Assembly (NCBI RefSeq): GCF_015627125.1
Contig: NZ_VTDO01000004.1
Coordinates: 62,001 to 126,000 of the forward strand
Reading direction: 5' to 3'
Origin: Acinetobacter rathckeae
GTDB lineage: Bacteria > Pseudomonadota > Gammaproteobacteria > Pseudomonadales > Moraxellaceae
DNA: 64,000 nt
The notes below the pieces were generated by a model. The model worked only from the letters and a program-made list of their open reading frames with translations. It searched no databases and was not told where the DNA came from. The position numbers and the translations under genes were made by a program. The stretch's first letter is position 1. Each line of letters opens with the position of its first letter. Shown piece by piece: positions 44,473 to 54,015 of this stretch.

Positions 44473-46107
44473 ATGAAAAAGAAATACACATGTGTGATTC
44501 CGTTCATTTCTTTAGCTGTTTTAGCTTCGTGTAGTAGTACAAACGATATAAACCATCATACGATTTCTAAAATTCCAAATAAATCGACGTGTACATGGAA
44601 TACAGCAGTTCCACTCAGTTACGAAGAACGTCGTCTTGAAACTCCTTTACCTTATTCTGGTGAGAATGTTGTTGGTAAAGATTCAACAGCATTGGCAACA
44701 CGTATTATCAATGGCGCGGGTTTTGAAGATTTTTCCCTAGTATTTAAAGCCTCTCTTTGTGGTACAGATGGCACAACAAATGTCAGCAACTTTAATCAAG
44801 CCATGCAAGTGGTGACTCAGTCAGGCCATGCACTTTGGCGTGCTGCTGTAGATCGTGCTCAGGGTAAACGAGTGAGTAAAGCCACTGAAACCCTACCTGC
44901 CAGTGAAGATCGTATGTTGTATTGGACACGTGTTGAAATGACGAAAATTTTACGGCAATGGCAACCGAGCTTTACGCTGAGTCATTCACAAAAAGAGCAA
45001 CTACAATGGCAATTTGAAAAAGCATCACGTGGCCAAACTGACATTCAATTGCCTCAAGGGAAGACCGAGAGCGGTAAAGTGTACCGCCGTATGATTATTA
45101 GTGGGTTCGATGTATTTACACTGGGGACACCAGATCATGCCAATACAGGATTGAGAAATGGCAATCCAACAGGTGCAATTGCATTGGCTTTAGATGGCAA
45201 AGAATTTACCCTTTCAGATGGTTCTATTTTACATATCGAGTCGTATATTTTACCTGTAAGTTATGATCCATTTACCAAAGGTATGCAAGAAGACACATTA
45301 GGCCCATGGTTCAAACAAGGCCCTCAACGTGTTGATGCTTCGATTACCCTAAGTCAGGGTGCCAGTAATATATTTTGGCTTGAACAATACAATGGTCGCT
45401 ACCACGGCACATCAGCAGGTAATGATGGTGTGATTTACTGTCAACCGAATGGATTACCAAAAGATACCTTTGCAGTTGGTACACAAGTGGGGCTGAGTGC
45501 TATGCCAATCACGCAAGCAGGAGCAGGCTGTAATATTGTTGTGCAAAAACGTTGGTACGGTTCGAACACGCTGTCGCAGTGGATAAAAAATTCACCGCCA
45601 CAGTTTACTCAAGCCTCTTTTCCTTATGAAAAAATCCTAAAAAGCCATACGCAAAGTGGTATTGTTCGTCCAATTGGTGCAAAAAGTGAAGGTTTGGAAG
45701 GCTTTGATGTCACATGGCATACCAATTATACGTACTTCCCAAATTGCAGTGTATCTAGCACACTTACTCAGCCATGGCATGGTGTAGTGAATAAAATGCC
45801 AGATCTTTCTACGGTAAAAGACCCTGATCCTACGTGGTGTGCTCGACGAGGTGGTGGCGGTGATTATCTATCGAATGAGTCTGGGTATAGAAATACCTTG
45901 TTACGTGATGTCATGGGGCTTCATATTCCAGCAGGTCATATACACGTACCTGTGATGAACTATTATTACGATGGTACAGCAGAAAATGGTGGTGGTGTTC
46001 GTGATGATAACGCCATTACAGATGCACGATACGAAAGTTATCGTACTGCTATTATTGGACAAAGTACGAACTTGCTCAAGGTGATTGGGGAAAGCTTGGT
46101 TCATTAG
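44473..46107 (+). CDS. Large lipoprotein resembling pyroglutamyl peptidase (C15), Ser at the Cys position
   Basis: The 544-residue protein has a lipobox (LAVLASC). From about residue 210 parts of it resemble peptidase C15: MIISGFDVFTL with a nearby NPTGAIAL (family: TGFEPFGG and NPS), ITLSQGASNIFWLEQYNG (family Glu in the LERVA.N motif), and AGHIHVPVM with the catalytic His. Where C15 has AGTYLCN with nucleophile Cys, this protein has GGGDYLSNESG. If the alignment is right, Ser replaces Cys. The N-terminal 200 residues match nothing I recognise. It may be an inactive or Ser-type surface relative of the peptidase. Moderately sure of the relationship, unsure of the function. Confidence 0.6.
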   Translation: MKKKYTCVIPFISLAVLASCSSTNDINHHTISKIPNKSTCTWNTAVPLSYEERRLETPLPYSGENVVGKDSTALATRIINGAGFEDFSLVFKASLCGTDGTTNVSNFNQAMQVVTQSGHALWRAAVDRAQGKRVSKATETLPASEDRMLYWTRVEMTKILRQWQPSFTLSHSQKEQLQWQFEKASRGQTDIQLPQGKTESGKVYRRMIISGFDVFTLGTPDHANTGLRNGNPTGAIALALDGKEFTLSDGSILHIESYILPVSYDPFTKGMQEDTLGPWFKQGPQRVDASITLSQGASNIFWLEQYNGRYHGTSAGNDGVIYCQPNGLPKDTFAVGTQVGLSAMPITQAGAGCNIVVQKRWYGSNTLSQWIKNSPPQFTQASFPYEKILKSHTQSGIVRPIGAKSEGLEGFDVTWHTNYTYFPNCSVSSTLTQPWHGVVNKMPDLSTVKDPDPTWCARRGGGGDYLSNESGYRNTLLRDVMGLHIPAGHIHVPVMNYYYDGTAENGGGVRDDNAITDARYESYRTAIIGQSTNLLKVIGESLVH

Positions 46108-46333
46108 TCTAGCCTTCCTCCTCGTTTGATATCACTTACCTTAAGGCCATCGAGTGCGTGAAATAAAGAGATCATATTGCTGTATCTTCGGTGGTATTGA
46201 AGGCGATGTAAGTACGATTCAAAAGAATGATGGGTCATCATCGCAGTATTTAAATTTACGTGCATCGTAGATTCAGTAACATAGAAATGAATAACGGCTA
46301 CTTTCTTCTTCAAGCCACTTGGAATGCATATAC

Positions 46334-46645
46334 ATGAAAATTACTCAAAGTAAGACATTTACAGGAAATAAAGCATGGGATGCACTCGATATTGCAAAGT
46401 TTGATGCTACGACGATTCGCTTACATTGGACCAATCAGCCATATATTTGGCATGTGAATGATGGTGAGGAAGTATTTGTTGTACTTGATGGTGTGGTTGA
46501 TATGCATTATAAAGAAGATCACTTCATAAAAAATGTACGTTTGCATGTGGGTGATATATTTTTTGCCAGTGTAGGTACAGAGCATGTTGCTCACCCTCAA
46601 GGTGAAGCAAGAGTACTGGTGATTGAGAAAGAAGGTTCTATTTAG
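46334..46645 (+). CDS. Small cupin-domain protein
   Basis: The 103-residue protein is one cupin barrel: WHVNDGEEVFVVLDGVVDMHYKEDH forms the first motif, with His and Glu metal ligands, and LHVGDIFFASVGTEHVAHP the second, with a metal His. The start is taken at 46334 (MKITQSK). Such small cupins are sugar- or acid-binding isomerase- or dioxygenase-like proteins; the role is unknown. It converges with the GFA-family gene, three bases away. The 226 bases before it contain a weak minus-strand frame that I do not call as a gene. Confidence 0.82.
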   Translation: MKITQSKTFTGNKAWDALDIAKFDATTIRLHWTNQPYIWHVNDGEEVFVVLDGVVDMHYKEDHFIKNVRLHVGDIFFASVGTEHVAHPQGEARVLVIEKEGSI

Positions 46646-46648
46646 TCG

Positions 46649-47083
46649 TCAAAGCGAGCGAAAATAGTGTTCTAGTTCTTGCTGTGTAGGTAAATCAATA
46701 TATTCTTGATCGAAAGAAATGATAGGCGCCCAACTGCTTTTTGAATGCAGACAGAAACCTAATCGTTGAGTTACTGTTGGAATTTCATCTAATAATCCTA
46801 ATGGAATCCACACAAATTCAGTATTTCCAACTTTATTTGGAACAGGTGAGCCACAGTATTTGCAAAAACAACAAGTAAAGCCTGTGTTCTTTTTAAAAGT
46901 TTTAATGATCTCTGTGTTACAATACCATTCGAAGTGCTTTTCATTGATCAGTGTCGCTGCATTTGCACCTGTGCCACTTTGCTTACGATATAAACTACAA
47001 TGGCAGTGATAGATCACTTGAATCTCTTTTTTTATTAAGAATTGAACCTCACCACACAAACAACGTCCTATGTGTTTCATCAT
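46649..47083 (-). CDS. GFA (CENP-V/Gfa-like) zinc-binding protein
   Basis: The 144-residue protein has the cysteine pattern of the GFA family: GRCLCGEVQF at the start, YHCHCSLYRKQSG, and CFCKYCGSPVPN. These bind two zinc ions. The family is named after glutathione-dependent formaldehyde-activating enzyme, but most members have no proven activity. The start may be 47083 or the next ATG at 47080. Confidence 0.88.
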   Translation of the reverse strand: MMKHIGRCLCGEVQFLIKKEIQVIYHCHCSLYRKQSGTGANAATLINEKHFEWYCNTEIIKTFKKNTGFTCCFCKYCGSPVPNKVGNTEFVWIPLGLLDEIPTVTQRLGFCLHSKSSWAPIISFDQEYIDLPTQQELEHYFRSL

Positions 47084-47419
47084 TTATGGTTCATTTAAAC
47101 GTTTTAGATATTTTAATCTAACACACTACATACTCATGAATAATCAGATACTGAGTAACTTTTTACTGAAGATGTTTATTCGATCTAATCAGTATATCTG
47201 TACCTCGTTTTATATGAGTGTTGAAGTGACAGCCAATATTTACCCTACTATCTTATAGACTTTATATATCACTGAATGATGCTTAATTTTTGGATAGTGC
47301 CAAATCTATGCATTGTGCAAAAAAGTCTTCATAATCATCAACTGTCTATAAATGTGTGTTTAAATAAAACACATAACAATCTCTTAATGAAAATAAATTA
47401 ATCGGGGTGTATCTATTAT
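47084..47419. other. Intergenic region ahead of the pqi operon
   Basis: The 336-bp stretch is AT-rich with short frames only. It must hold the promoter for pqiA1 and the promoter of the GFA gene. I see no hairpin or palindrome of note. Confidence 0.4.
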
Positions 47420-48085
47420 ATGACCCAAACGTATCAGCAAGACACATCAGCAAGTGAAAACAGCCCTCAGGTGTTAGAAGATTTAACGCAACTTTCCAGC
47501 TGTGAGGAATGCGACACGCTCTATTTAAAAGTGCCTTTAGCTAAGGGCGAAAAAGCATGTTGCTTATGCTGTGGTGCTGAAATTTATAAAGAAATACAAC
47601 CTTTTAATACGATTATTGCTTTAGTCTTTACTGCACTGATTATTTTTATTGTGGCCAATAGTTTTCCAATTATAAAAATTGAAGTACAAGGCCATAGCAT
47701 GCAAACCACTTTGCTCGGTGCAGCGTGGACCATGTTTCAAATAGATCGTGCCATTGTGGGTATTATTTTAATGGTGACCACATTTATTGTGCCACTCATT
47801 AACTTAATGTTGCTTTTGTATGTCTTTTTAAATGTGAGTTGGCTCAAGCGACGACCATATTTTATGGTTTTTGCACTCAGAACATTGTTCCTATTTAGAG
47901 TATGGGCCATGGTAGAAGTCTTTCTTATTGGTATTTTAGTCACTTTAGTCAAACTTATTAGCATGGTGATTGTGATTCCAGAAATTGCCTTGTGGGGTTT
48001 TGCATTACTGAGTTTATTTATGGTCTATTTAAATGACATTAAAGTACAAGACACATGGAATGCCATAGATAGGTATTTACCATGA
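47420..48085 (+). CDS. pqiA: PqiA-type membrane protein, first half
   Basis: The 221-residue protein is one PqiA domain: a zinc-ribbon-like head (CEECDTLYLKVPL, then CCLCCGAEIYKEI) followed by four membrane segments. FNTIIALVFTALIIFIVANSFPII and VEVFLIGILVTLVKL are typical. E. coli PqiA joins two such domains in one chain of over 400 residues; here they are separate genes, this one and the next. The pair should form the inner-membrane part of a lipid-trafficking system with PqiB and PqiC. It overlaps the second PqiA gene by four bases (ATGA). Confidence 0.88.
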   Translation: MTQTYQQDTSASENSPQVLEDLTQLSSCEECDTLYLKVPLAKGEKACCLCCGAEIYKEIQPFNTIIALVFTALIIFIVANSFPIIKIEVQGHSMQTTLLGAAWTMFQIDRAIVGIILMVTTFIVPLINLMLLLYVFLNVSWLKRRPYFMVFALRTLFLFRVWAMVEVFLIGILVTLVKLISMVIVIPEIALWGFALLSLFMVYLNDIKVQDTWNAIDRYLP

Positions 48086-48849
48086 AAAATAAGCAGACCT
48101 ATTACCCCCGTGCAAGTGATTTGTCTTTAATGAGATGCCACTGTTGTGGGCAATTAAGCCATGCAAATCAAATCAATGATATAACAGATGAGAACCAAAG
48201 CGCTGAACCACAGTATTGTCCAAGATGCCACTCCGTTTTACATTTTCGTAAGCCACAAAGCCTACAAAAAACATTTGCCTTTTTAATTGCAGCGAGCATT
48301 TTATACATTCCTGCAAACGTATTGCCCATGACCATTACAAACTCAATTTTTGGGAGTCAAAAAGACACCATCATGAGTGGTGTGATTTATTTTTGGCAAA
48401 CACATGACTACCTCGTGGCAACAGTGATCTTTCTTGCCAGTATATTTATTCCGTTACTCAAGCTATTTATTCTGAGCTTTTTATTATTTAGTATTTACAT
48501 GCAATCTTTAAAACAGTGGAATTTTAGCCCAAAACATTGCAGTATTTTATACCGAGTTGTAGAGTTTATTGGTCGTTGGTCAATGATTGATGTTTTTGTG
48601 GTTAGTTTGCTGACCGCACTCATTCAAATTCAATCATTGGCCACAATTTTAGCAGGCCCTGGTGCAGTTGCTTTTGGGGCAGTGGTCATTTTGACCATGC
48701 TGGCCTCTTTGAGTTTTGAGCCACGCATGATTTGGGATAACTATCACGCAAATGCTCGTACATCTGAGCAAAATAATACACAAACCCACGCAACAGATAC
48801 CACATTACATGCTGAAGCCCCCCATTCCAAATCATTGAATGAACGATAA
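48082..48849 (+). CDS. pqiA: PqiA-type membrane protein, second half
   Basis: The 255-residue protein carries a second zinc-ribbon head (MRCHCCGQL and PQYCPRCHSVL) and four membrane segments, including SILYIPANVLPMTITNS and the conserved GRWSMIDVFVVSLLTALIQ. The C-terminal 35 residues are polar. It corresponds to the C-terminal domain of E. coli PqiA. The gene is coupled on both sides: a four-base overlap with the first half and an 11-base overlap with pqiB if pqiB starts at 48839. Confidence 0.88.
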   Translation: MKNKQTYYPRASDLSLMRCHCCGQLSHANQINDITDENQSAEPQYCPRCHSVLHFRKPQSLQKTFAFLIAASILYIPANVLPMTITNSIFGSQKDTIMSGVIYFWQTHDYLVATVIFLASIFIPLLKLFILSFLLFSIYMQSLKQWNFSPKHCSILYRVVEFIGRWSMIDVFVVSLLTALIQIQSLATILAGPGAVAFGAVVILTMLASLSFEPRMIWDNYHANARTSEQNNTQTHATDTTLHAEAPHSKSLNER

Positions 48850-50512
48850 TATGTCTGAAAATATAAATACTGATCATGGCCTAGATTCGACCAGCAATGC
48901 ACAGCATCATACTGAGCAACCGCAGATTCCTGAGCCTAAAAAAAAGAAACCACGCTATAAAATGTCATGGATTTGGCTCATTCCAATCGTTGCCTTATTG
49001 ATTGCACTGTCATTGGCGGTTAAAGCGGTGTGGGAAAGAGGCCCAACCATTGATGTCAGTTTTAGAACAGCAGACGGATTAGAAGCAGGAAAAACCAATG
49101 TACGTTATAAGCAAGTGAATATTGGGCTTGTACGCCAAATTAAACTTGCGCCAGATAACACACATGTGATTGCTCAAATTGAGTTGAGTAAAGACAGCAG
49201 TAACTTTGCTGCAAAAGATTCACGTTTTTGGGTGGTACGCCCACGCATTGGTACAACAGGCGTGTCGGGTATAGATACATTGTTGTCTGGGTCATATATT
49301 GAAGTCGATGGTGGTAAAGCATCTGATGAGCAAACCAACTTTGTAGGGCTAGAAACACCACCCGTTGTACCTTCTGATGTGCCGGGTAAAGTATTTTTTC
49401 TTACCGCAGACAATTTAGGTTCTTTAGATATTGGTTCACCTATTTATTATCGAAGAATGAATGTTGGACAAATTACCGCTTACAACTTATCTGAAGATGG
49501 TAAGCATGTTGAAATGCAAACCTTTATTCGAAGCCCTTATGACAAGTTTGTCACCACAGATGCACGTTTTTGGCAGGCCAGTGGTGTTGATGTCAGCCTG
49601 AATGCTTCAGGGTTTAGCTTAAATACACAATCTTTAGCCAGTATTGTGACGGGTGGTGTTGCGTTTGGTTATCCAGATAACTCAAATGCTCAGATTGCTC
49701 CAAAGAATAGCCAGTTTACGCTATGGAATACCAAAGTAGATGCCTTAAAAGTACCCGATGGTAAACCGCATAAAATTGTGATGTATTTTGACACCTCACT
49801 ACGTGGTCTGAGTGCAGGTGCACCAATTGACTTTATGGGTATTAATATTGGTGATGTGACAGCGATTAATGTTGAATTTGACCCCGATTATAGCAAGTTG
49901 CGTATGCGCGTGGATGCTGTGCTTTATCCATCTCGCTTAGCACATGGTAAAGAGCTAGACCCTGCAGGCACAATTTTCAAACGCTTTATTCAGCAAGGCT
50001 GGCGTGCCCAAATGCGTACGGGTAACTTACTTACAGGGCAAAACTATATTGCATTTGATAAGTTCGCTAAAGCTAAACCTGTCACACTCATACACCATGA
50101 CGATGGTTTGGTTGAAGTGCCGACAATACCGCCTGAGCTGAATAGTTTGCAGGCACAAGTATCTGAAATTGCAGGTAAAGTCAGCAAATTCCCAATAGAT
50201 GAAATTGGTGCAGATGTTCGTAAAACTTTAAAAAGTATGAACAATACTATTGATTCAACAGACAAGTTGGTGAAGCAACTAGACAGCAAAGTTGCCCCTG
50301 ACTTTCAAGCGACATTAAATGATGCACGTAAAACCATGCAGTCTACAGAATCTGTATTGTCGAGCGATGCCCCAATGCAACAAGACTTACGTAAAGCATT
50401 ACAGCAAGTTACGCGTACAGCAGCCTCATTACAGCTCATGGCTGATTATATTGAAGAACATCCTGAAGCCTTGATTCGTGGTAAAAAAGGAGAAGTTAAA
50501 AATGCCAAATAA
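48839..50512 (+). CDS. pqiB: PqiB, MCE-domain lipid-transport protein
   Basis: The 557-residue protein has a polar N terminus, one membrane anchor near residue 50 (MSWIWLIPIVALLIALSLAV) and three MCE domains in a row. The domains start near GPTIDVSFRTADGLEAGKT, VFFLTADNLGSLDIGSPIYY and HKIVMYFDTSLRGLSAGAPI. The last 100 residues are helical. PqiB builds a syringe-like tunnel across the periplasm that moves lipids between the membranes. The start may be 48839 or ATG 48851. The gene overlaps pqiC by 11 bases. Confidence 0.9.
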   Translation: MNDNMSENINTDHGLDSTSNAQHHTEQPQIPEPKKKKPRYKMSWIWLIPIVALLIALSLAVKAVWERGPTIDVSFRTADGLEAGKTNVRYKQVNIGLVRQIKLAPDNTHVIAQIELSKDSSNFAAKDSRFWVVRPRIGTTGVSGIDTLLSGSYIEVDGGKASDEQTNFVGLETPPVVPSDVPGKVFFLTADNLGSLDIGSPIYYRRMNVGQITAYNLSEDGKHVEMQTFIRSPYDKFVTTDARFWQASGVDVSLNASGFSLNTQSLASIVTGGVAFGYPDNSNAQIAPKNSQFTLWNTKVDALKVPDGKPHKIVMYFDTSLRGLSAGAPIDFMGINIGDVTAINVEFDPDYSKLRMRVDAVLYPSRLAHGKELDPAGTIFKRFIQQGWRAQMRTGNLLTGQNYIAFDKFAKAKPVTLIHHDDGLVEVPTIPPELNSLQAQVSEIAGKVSKFPIDEIGADVRKTLKSMNNTIDSTDKLVKQLDSKVAPDFQATLNDARKTMQSTESVLSSDAPMQQDLRKALQQVTRTAASLQLMADYIEEHPEALIRGKKGEVKNAK

Positions 50513-51203
50513 AATAAACCGCCACGTAAGAAAGGGAAGTTTAGGCTTTCATATGACATTGCCTATGTTAAGTATGTTTATGCTTGCTTTAACAGGGTGT
50601 ACCAGTTCAGTTGTCCCCAATTACTATACGCTTGCCCCACGGGTGACAGCAGTACAAGGTGCAAGCTTACGTGTGATTGAAGTTTTACCTGTAAGTTTAC
50701 CCGACCGCTTAGACCGTCCCTCTATTATGGTGAATACAGAGCAAGGGCAGTCTAAGATTTTAGACAATGACAGATGGACATCTCCTCTTTCTGCCGAGTT
50801 GCATGACAGCCTGTCTTCAGGGCTTCAACAGCAACTTGGAGCCGTCGATCGTTATAGTAGTGGCTTGCCAAGTACCAATACGGTGTATCGGATAGGTGTT
50901 AATTTTTCACGCTTTGATATTGTTAAAGCCAATACAGCACAAGACAATAGTGAGATTGTAGTAGAAGTAACATGGATAATTAAACCAATTGAGCCAGCTC
51001 AAGCAACGACTACAAAACTACAGAATCACCGACCACTGAGTTGTCGTATGGCTTTTAATCAATCTATTGCCAATAAAGCAGAAGTGCCAGATATGGTCAG
51101 TGCATCTAAAGTCGCACTTGGACGAGTAACCACAGCCATTTCAGATACAGTGCTTGCATCTGAACAAGGGACTTTACAGGTGAAAGATGCGGTGTGTTCT
51201 TAA
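50502..51203 (+). CDS. pqiC: PqiC, outer-membrane lipoprotein of the Pqi system
   Basis: The 233-residue protein starts at 50502, with AGGAG nine bases before it. It has a signal peptide with lipobox LTGC (near residue 32) and the ABC-transport auxiliary lipoprotein domain: YYTLAPRVTAVQ, VLPVSLPDRLDRPSIMV and DRWTSPLSAELHDSLSSGLQQQL. PqiC anchors the PqiB tunnel at the outer membrane. It closes the four-gene pqi operon. Confidence 0.9.
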   Translation: MPNKINRHVRKGSLGFHMTLPMLSMFMLALTGCTSSVVPNYYTLAPRVTAVQGASLRVIEVLPVSLPDRLDRPSIMVNTEQGQSKILDNDRWTSPLSAELHDSLSSGLQQQLGAVDRYSSGLPSTNTVYRIGVNFSRFDIVKANTAQDNSEIVVEVTWIIKPIEPAQATTTKLQNHRPLSCRMAFNQSIANKAEVPDMVSASKVALGRVTTAISDTVLASEQGTLQVKDAVCS

Positions 51204-51496
51204 TTACGCCGTGTCGTGTGGCTTTATGTTTTAGAGAAATGTAGAGCCATAATGATATTTAAAACCTGCCTGTATCACTTCATATTAAAAAGACTAAAAC
51301 TAAATAATCTATTAAATCGTTGCTGGTTTGGTTTACTTTATAAATGCAAAGTGAAAAGATGAATTGAAAATAAAAAACGTCATCACTTGTTATAAGTATT
51401 ACTTAGTCTCAAGATATTTAAGAAATAATACAATGATTTACAAGATTAGATTAAGACTAATCATTTAAATTTAAATAAAAATAGAGGTCAAATAGA

Positions 51497-53581
51497 ATGC
51501 TCAATTCATCAAAATATACAGACCCTTATTTAGGGTATAAAGAGTTCACACTTCGTGGGGTTATTCTTGGTATTTTAATCACGATTATTTTCACGGCATC
51601 TAATATTTACTTAGGTCTAAAAGTTGGACTGACCTTTGCATCATCTATTCCTGCTGCAGTCATTTCAATGGCGGTACTCCGCTATGCGAAAGATTCAAAC
51701 ATTCTAGAAAATAACTTTGTACAAACTCAGGCTTCCGCTGCAGGTACCTTGTCATCTGTTGTTTTTGTCATTCCCGGTCTATTAATGATGGGGTATTGGC
51801 AAGACTTTCCATTTTGGCAGACCACACTGTTATGTTTAAGTGGTGGTATTTTAGGTGTTATTTTTACAGTACCGCTTAGACATGTCATGGTTGTTAAAAG
51901 TGACCTACCTTACCCTGAAGGTGTTGCAGCTGCTGAAATCTTAAAAGCAGGTGCAGTCGGGCGTGTTGCAAATCAGCAAGGTGAGTTATTGCAAGATAGC
52001 CATCAAAAAAACACTGAATCAAAACAAAATCATGCCAAAGAAATTCTATTTGGTGGTGTTTTAGCTGCAGTAACCAGTTTATTCAACAGTGGTTTTAGGG
52101 TTATTTCAGACAGTGCCAGTTTTTGGTTTAAATCAGGTACAGCAATCTTTCAACTGCCTATGGGCTTTTCTTTAGCACTTCTTGGTGCGGGCTCACTCAT
52201 GGGTCTTGCCGCAGGCTGTGCCATATTTCTAGGAATATTTATTGCGTGGGGAATCGCTGTTCCTGTGTTGAGCAGTATTGTGCCACAACCCGAACACATG
52301 GAAATGGCAGCATTTGCCAAGCAATTATGGGTGTCTAAAGTTCGTTTTATTGGTGTGGGAACCATTGGTATTGCAGCAATTTGGACGTTACTTATTTTGT
52401 TTAAGCCAATGGTTGAAGGCATTCGTTTATCTATTTCAGCATATACTTCGGTTAAACAGTCACAGCAAGATGTAGTACGAGCAGATCGTGATTTAAGTCC
52501 AAAATATATGTTAGCCATCACAACTTTGATGGTCGCTATTTTATTTGCCACCTTTTACTCTTTTGTTGCAACCTCAGGCTTAGACCTAAAAATGGCATGG
52601 GCACTGGTATTGCTCATGACGCTCATTACATTTGTCATTGGTTTTTTAATTGCGGCTGCATGTGGTTATATGGCAGGTTTAGTGGGCTCATCTTCAAGCC
52701 CAATTTCAGGGATTGGTATTTTATCCGTTTTAGTTTTTGCCGTGATTTTACTCATGGTGGGGCATGTTGAAAATTTAACTGCATCTGCCAATGGGGTGAA
52801 GTTTCTTACAGCACTGACTTTATTTGGTACGTCAGCTGTATTGGCTGTGGCAACCATTTCTAACGATAACTTACAAGATTTAAAAACAGGTTATCTTATT
52901 CATGCTACCCCCCAACGCCAACAGGTTGCTTTAATTATTGGTAGTATTGTGGGTGCATTGGTGATTTCTCCTTTATTGGAATTGCTATATCACGCATACG
53001 GTTTCTCTGGTGCGATGCCACGTGCCAATATGGATCCATCTCAAGCATTGGCAGCACCACAAGCACTCTTAATGACAACCATTTCACAGGGTATTTTTTC
53101 ACATCAACTGCAATGGAATTATATTTTTATTGGTGTCATGATTGGTGTGGCGTGTATCGTAATTGATTTAGTTTTAAAAAGAGTTAGCCACAATAAAATC
53201 GGTTTACCTGTGTTGGCGATTGGCATGGGCATTTATTTGCCACCGAGTGTAAATATGCCTTTGTTTATTGGTGCAGTCATGTTTTGGCTGATTAAAAAGT
53301 ATGTGAAAAAACGTACAGCCCTAGAACAGCAAGAACACACAATGAAGCAACTAGAACAACGAGGCACGTTATTTGCTGCGGGGTTAATTGTGGGTGAAAG
53401 CTTAATGGGCGTGATTTTAGCCATCCTGATTGTGATTTCAACAGGTACAGGCGGGTCAGATGCACCGCTTGCGATTCCATTAAAAAATTGGGATCACATT
53501 GCAGATTATCTTGGTTTAGCATTGTTTATGGTTGCTATTTTTATCTTTGTACAACGCTGTTTGAAATTAAAACAAAACTAA
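51497..53581 (+). CDS. OPT-family oligopeptide transporter
   Basis: The 694-residue protein has about 14-16 membrane segments, as expected for the OPT family. The N-terminal block ELTLRGVILGILITIIF-like sequence here reads EFTLRGVILGILI, followed by NIYLGLKVGLTFASSIPAAV and LPYPEGVAAAEILKAGA. NNFVQTQASAAGTLSSVVFV is the other hallmark. Members import small peptides or peptide-metal chelates. It stands alone with 293 bases of AT-rich sequence before it and a hairpin after it. Confidence 0.92.
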   Translation: MLNSSKYTDPYLGYKEFTLRGVILGILITIIFTASNIYLGLKVGLTFASSIPAAVISMAVLRYAKDSNILENNFVQTQASAAGTLSSVVFVIPGLLMMGYWQDFPFWQTTLLCLSGGILGVIFTVPLRHVMVVKSDLPYPEGVAAAEILKAGAVGRVANQQGELLQDSHQKNTESKQNHAKEILFGGVLAAVTSLFNSGFRVISDSASFWFKSGTAIFQLPMGFSLALLGAGSLMGLAAGCAIFLGIFIAWGIAVPVLSSIVPQPEHMEMAAFAKQLWVSKVRFIGVGTIGIAAIWTLLILFKPMVEGIRLSISAYTSVKQSQQDVVRADRDLSPKYMLAITTLMVAILFATFYSFVATSGLDLKMAWALVLLMTLITFVIGFLIAAACGYMAGLVGSSSSPISGIGILSVLVFAVILLMVGHVENLTASANGVKFLTALTLFGTSAVLAVATISNDNLQDLKTGYLIHATPQRQQVALIIGSIVGALVISPLLELLYHAYGFSGAMPRANMDPSQALAAPQALLMTTISQGIFSHQLQWNYIFIGVMIGVACIVIDLVLKRVSHNKIGLPVLAIGMGIYLPPSVNMPLFIGAVMFWLIKKYVKKRTALEQQEHTMKQLEQRGTLFAAGLIVGESLMGVILAILIVISTGTGGSDAPLAIPLKNWDHIADYLGLALFMVAIFIFVQRCLKLKQN

Positions 53582-54015
53582 AAGCACTTTAAAGAGGCGA
53601 TTTAGGATGAGTTGAATGATCCTAAATCGTCGAAATACTATTTCTCATAAATTTATTCTATTTAACCTGAATAGGTCAAAAGGTTTATCTAATAAGTCGT
53701 AGAACCAGCCCATAAATATATCGTGTCATGACTTTAGATAAATATTTTGCCTACAAGTTGCTGTAAAGTAGGATTTGTACATAATGGTTTTTTCCATTTA
53801 TGATGATTGTGCTATGAAAAGCATGTCATACCCAAAAAATCGCTACAAGTTTCAGAAAAAAACATCGTCTATACAAAAAAAGGATTAATATCCTATATGC
53901 TGATAAATATTTAGGCCAGTGTCATTATATTGTGCAAAGACCGTAGAAGCTTTACTTTTCAACCGCTGTGCTTATCTGTAATTCAAATTAATATATTGAT
54001 GAAGTGGTGATATAT
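53582..54015. other. Intergenic region with an 11-bp hairpin behind the OPT gene
   Basis: CGATTTAGGAT (53598-53608) pairs with ATCCTAAATCG (53619-53629) around a ten-base loop. There is no T run, so it may stabilise or process the OPT transcript. The remaining 380 bases show no gene; they should hold the promoter of the downstream peptidase. Confidence 0.45.

Noticed and set aside
46104-46313. Minus-strand frame of 69 codons between the lipoprotein and cupin genes
   Set aside because: It starts at TTG without a good ribosome binding site, ends on top of the lipoprotein stop codon and resembles nothing I know. It could be a remnant, but the evidence is too thin.
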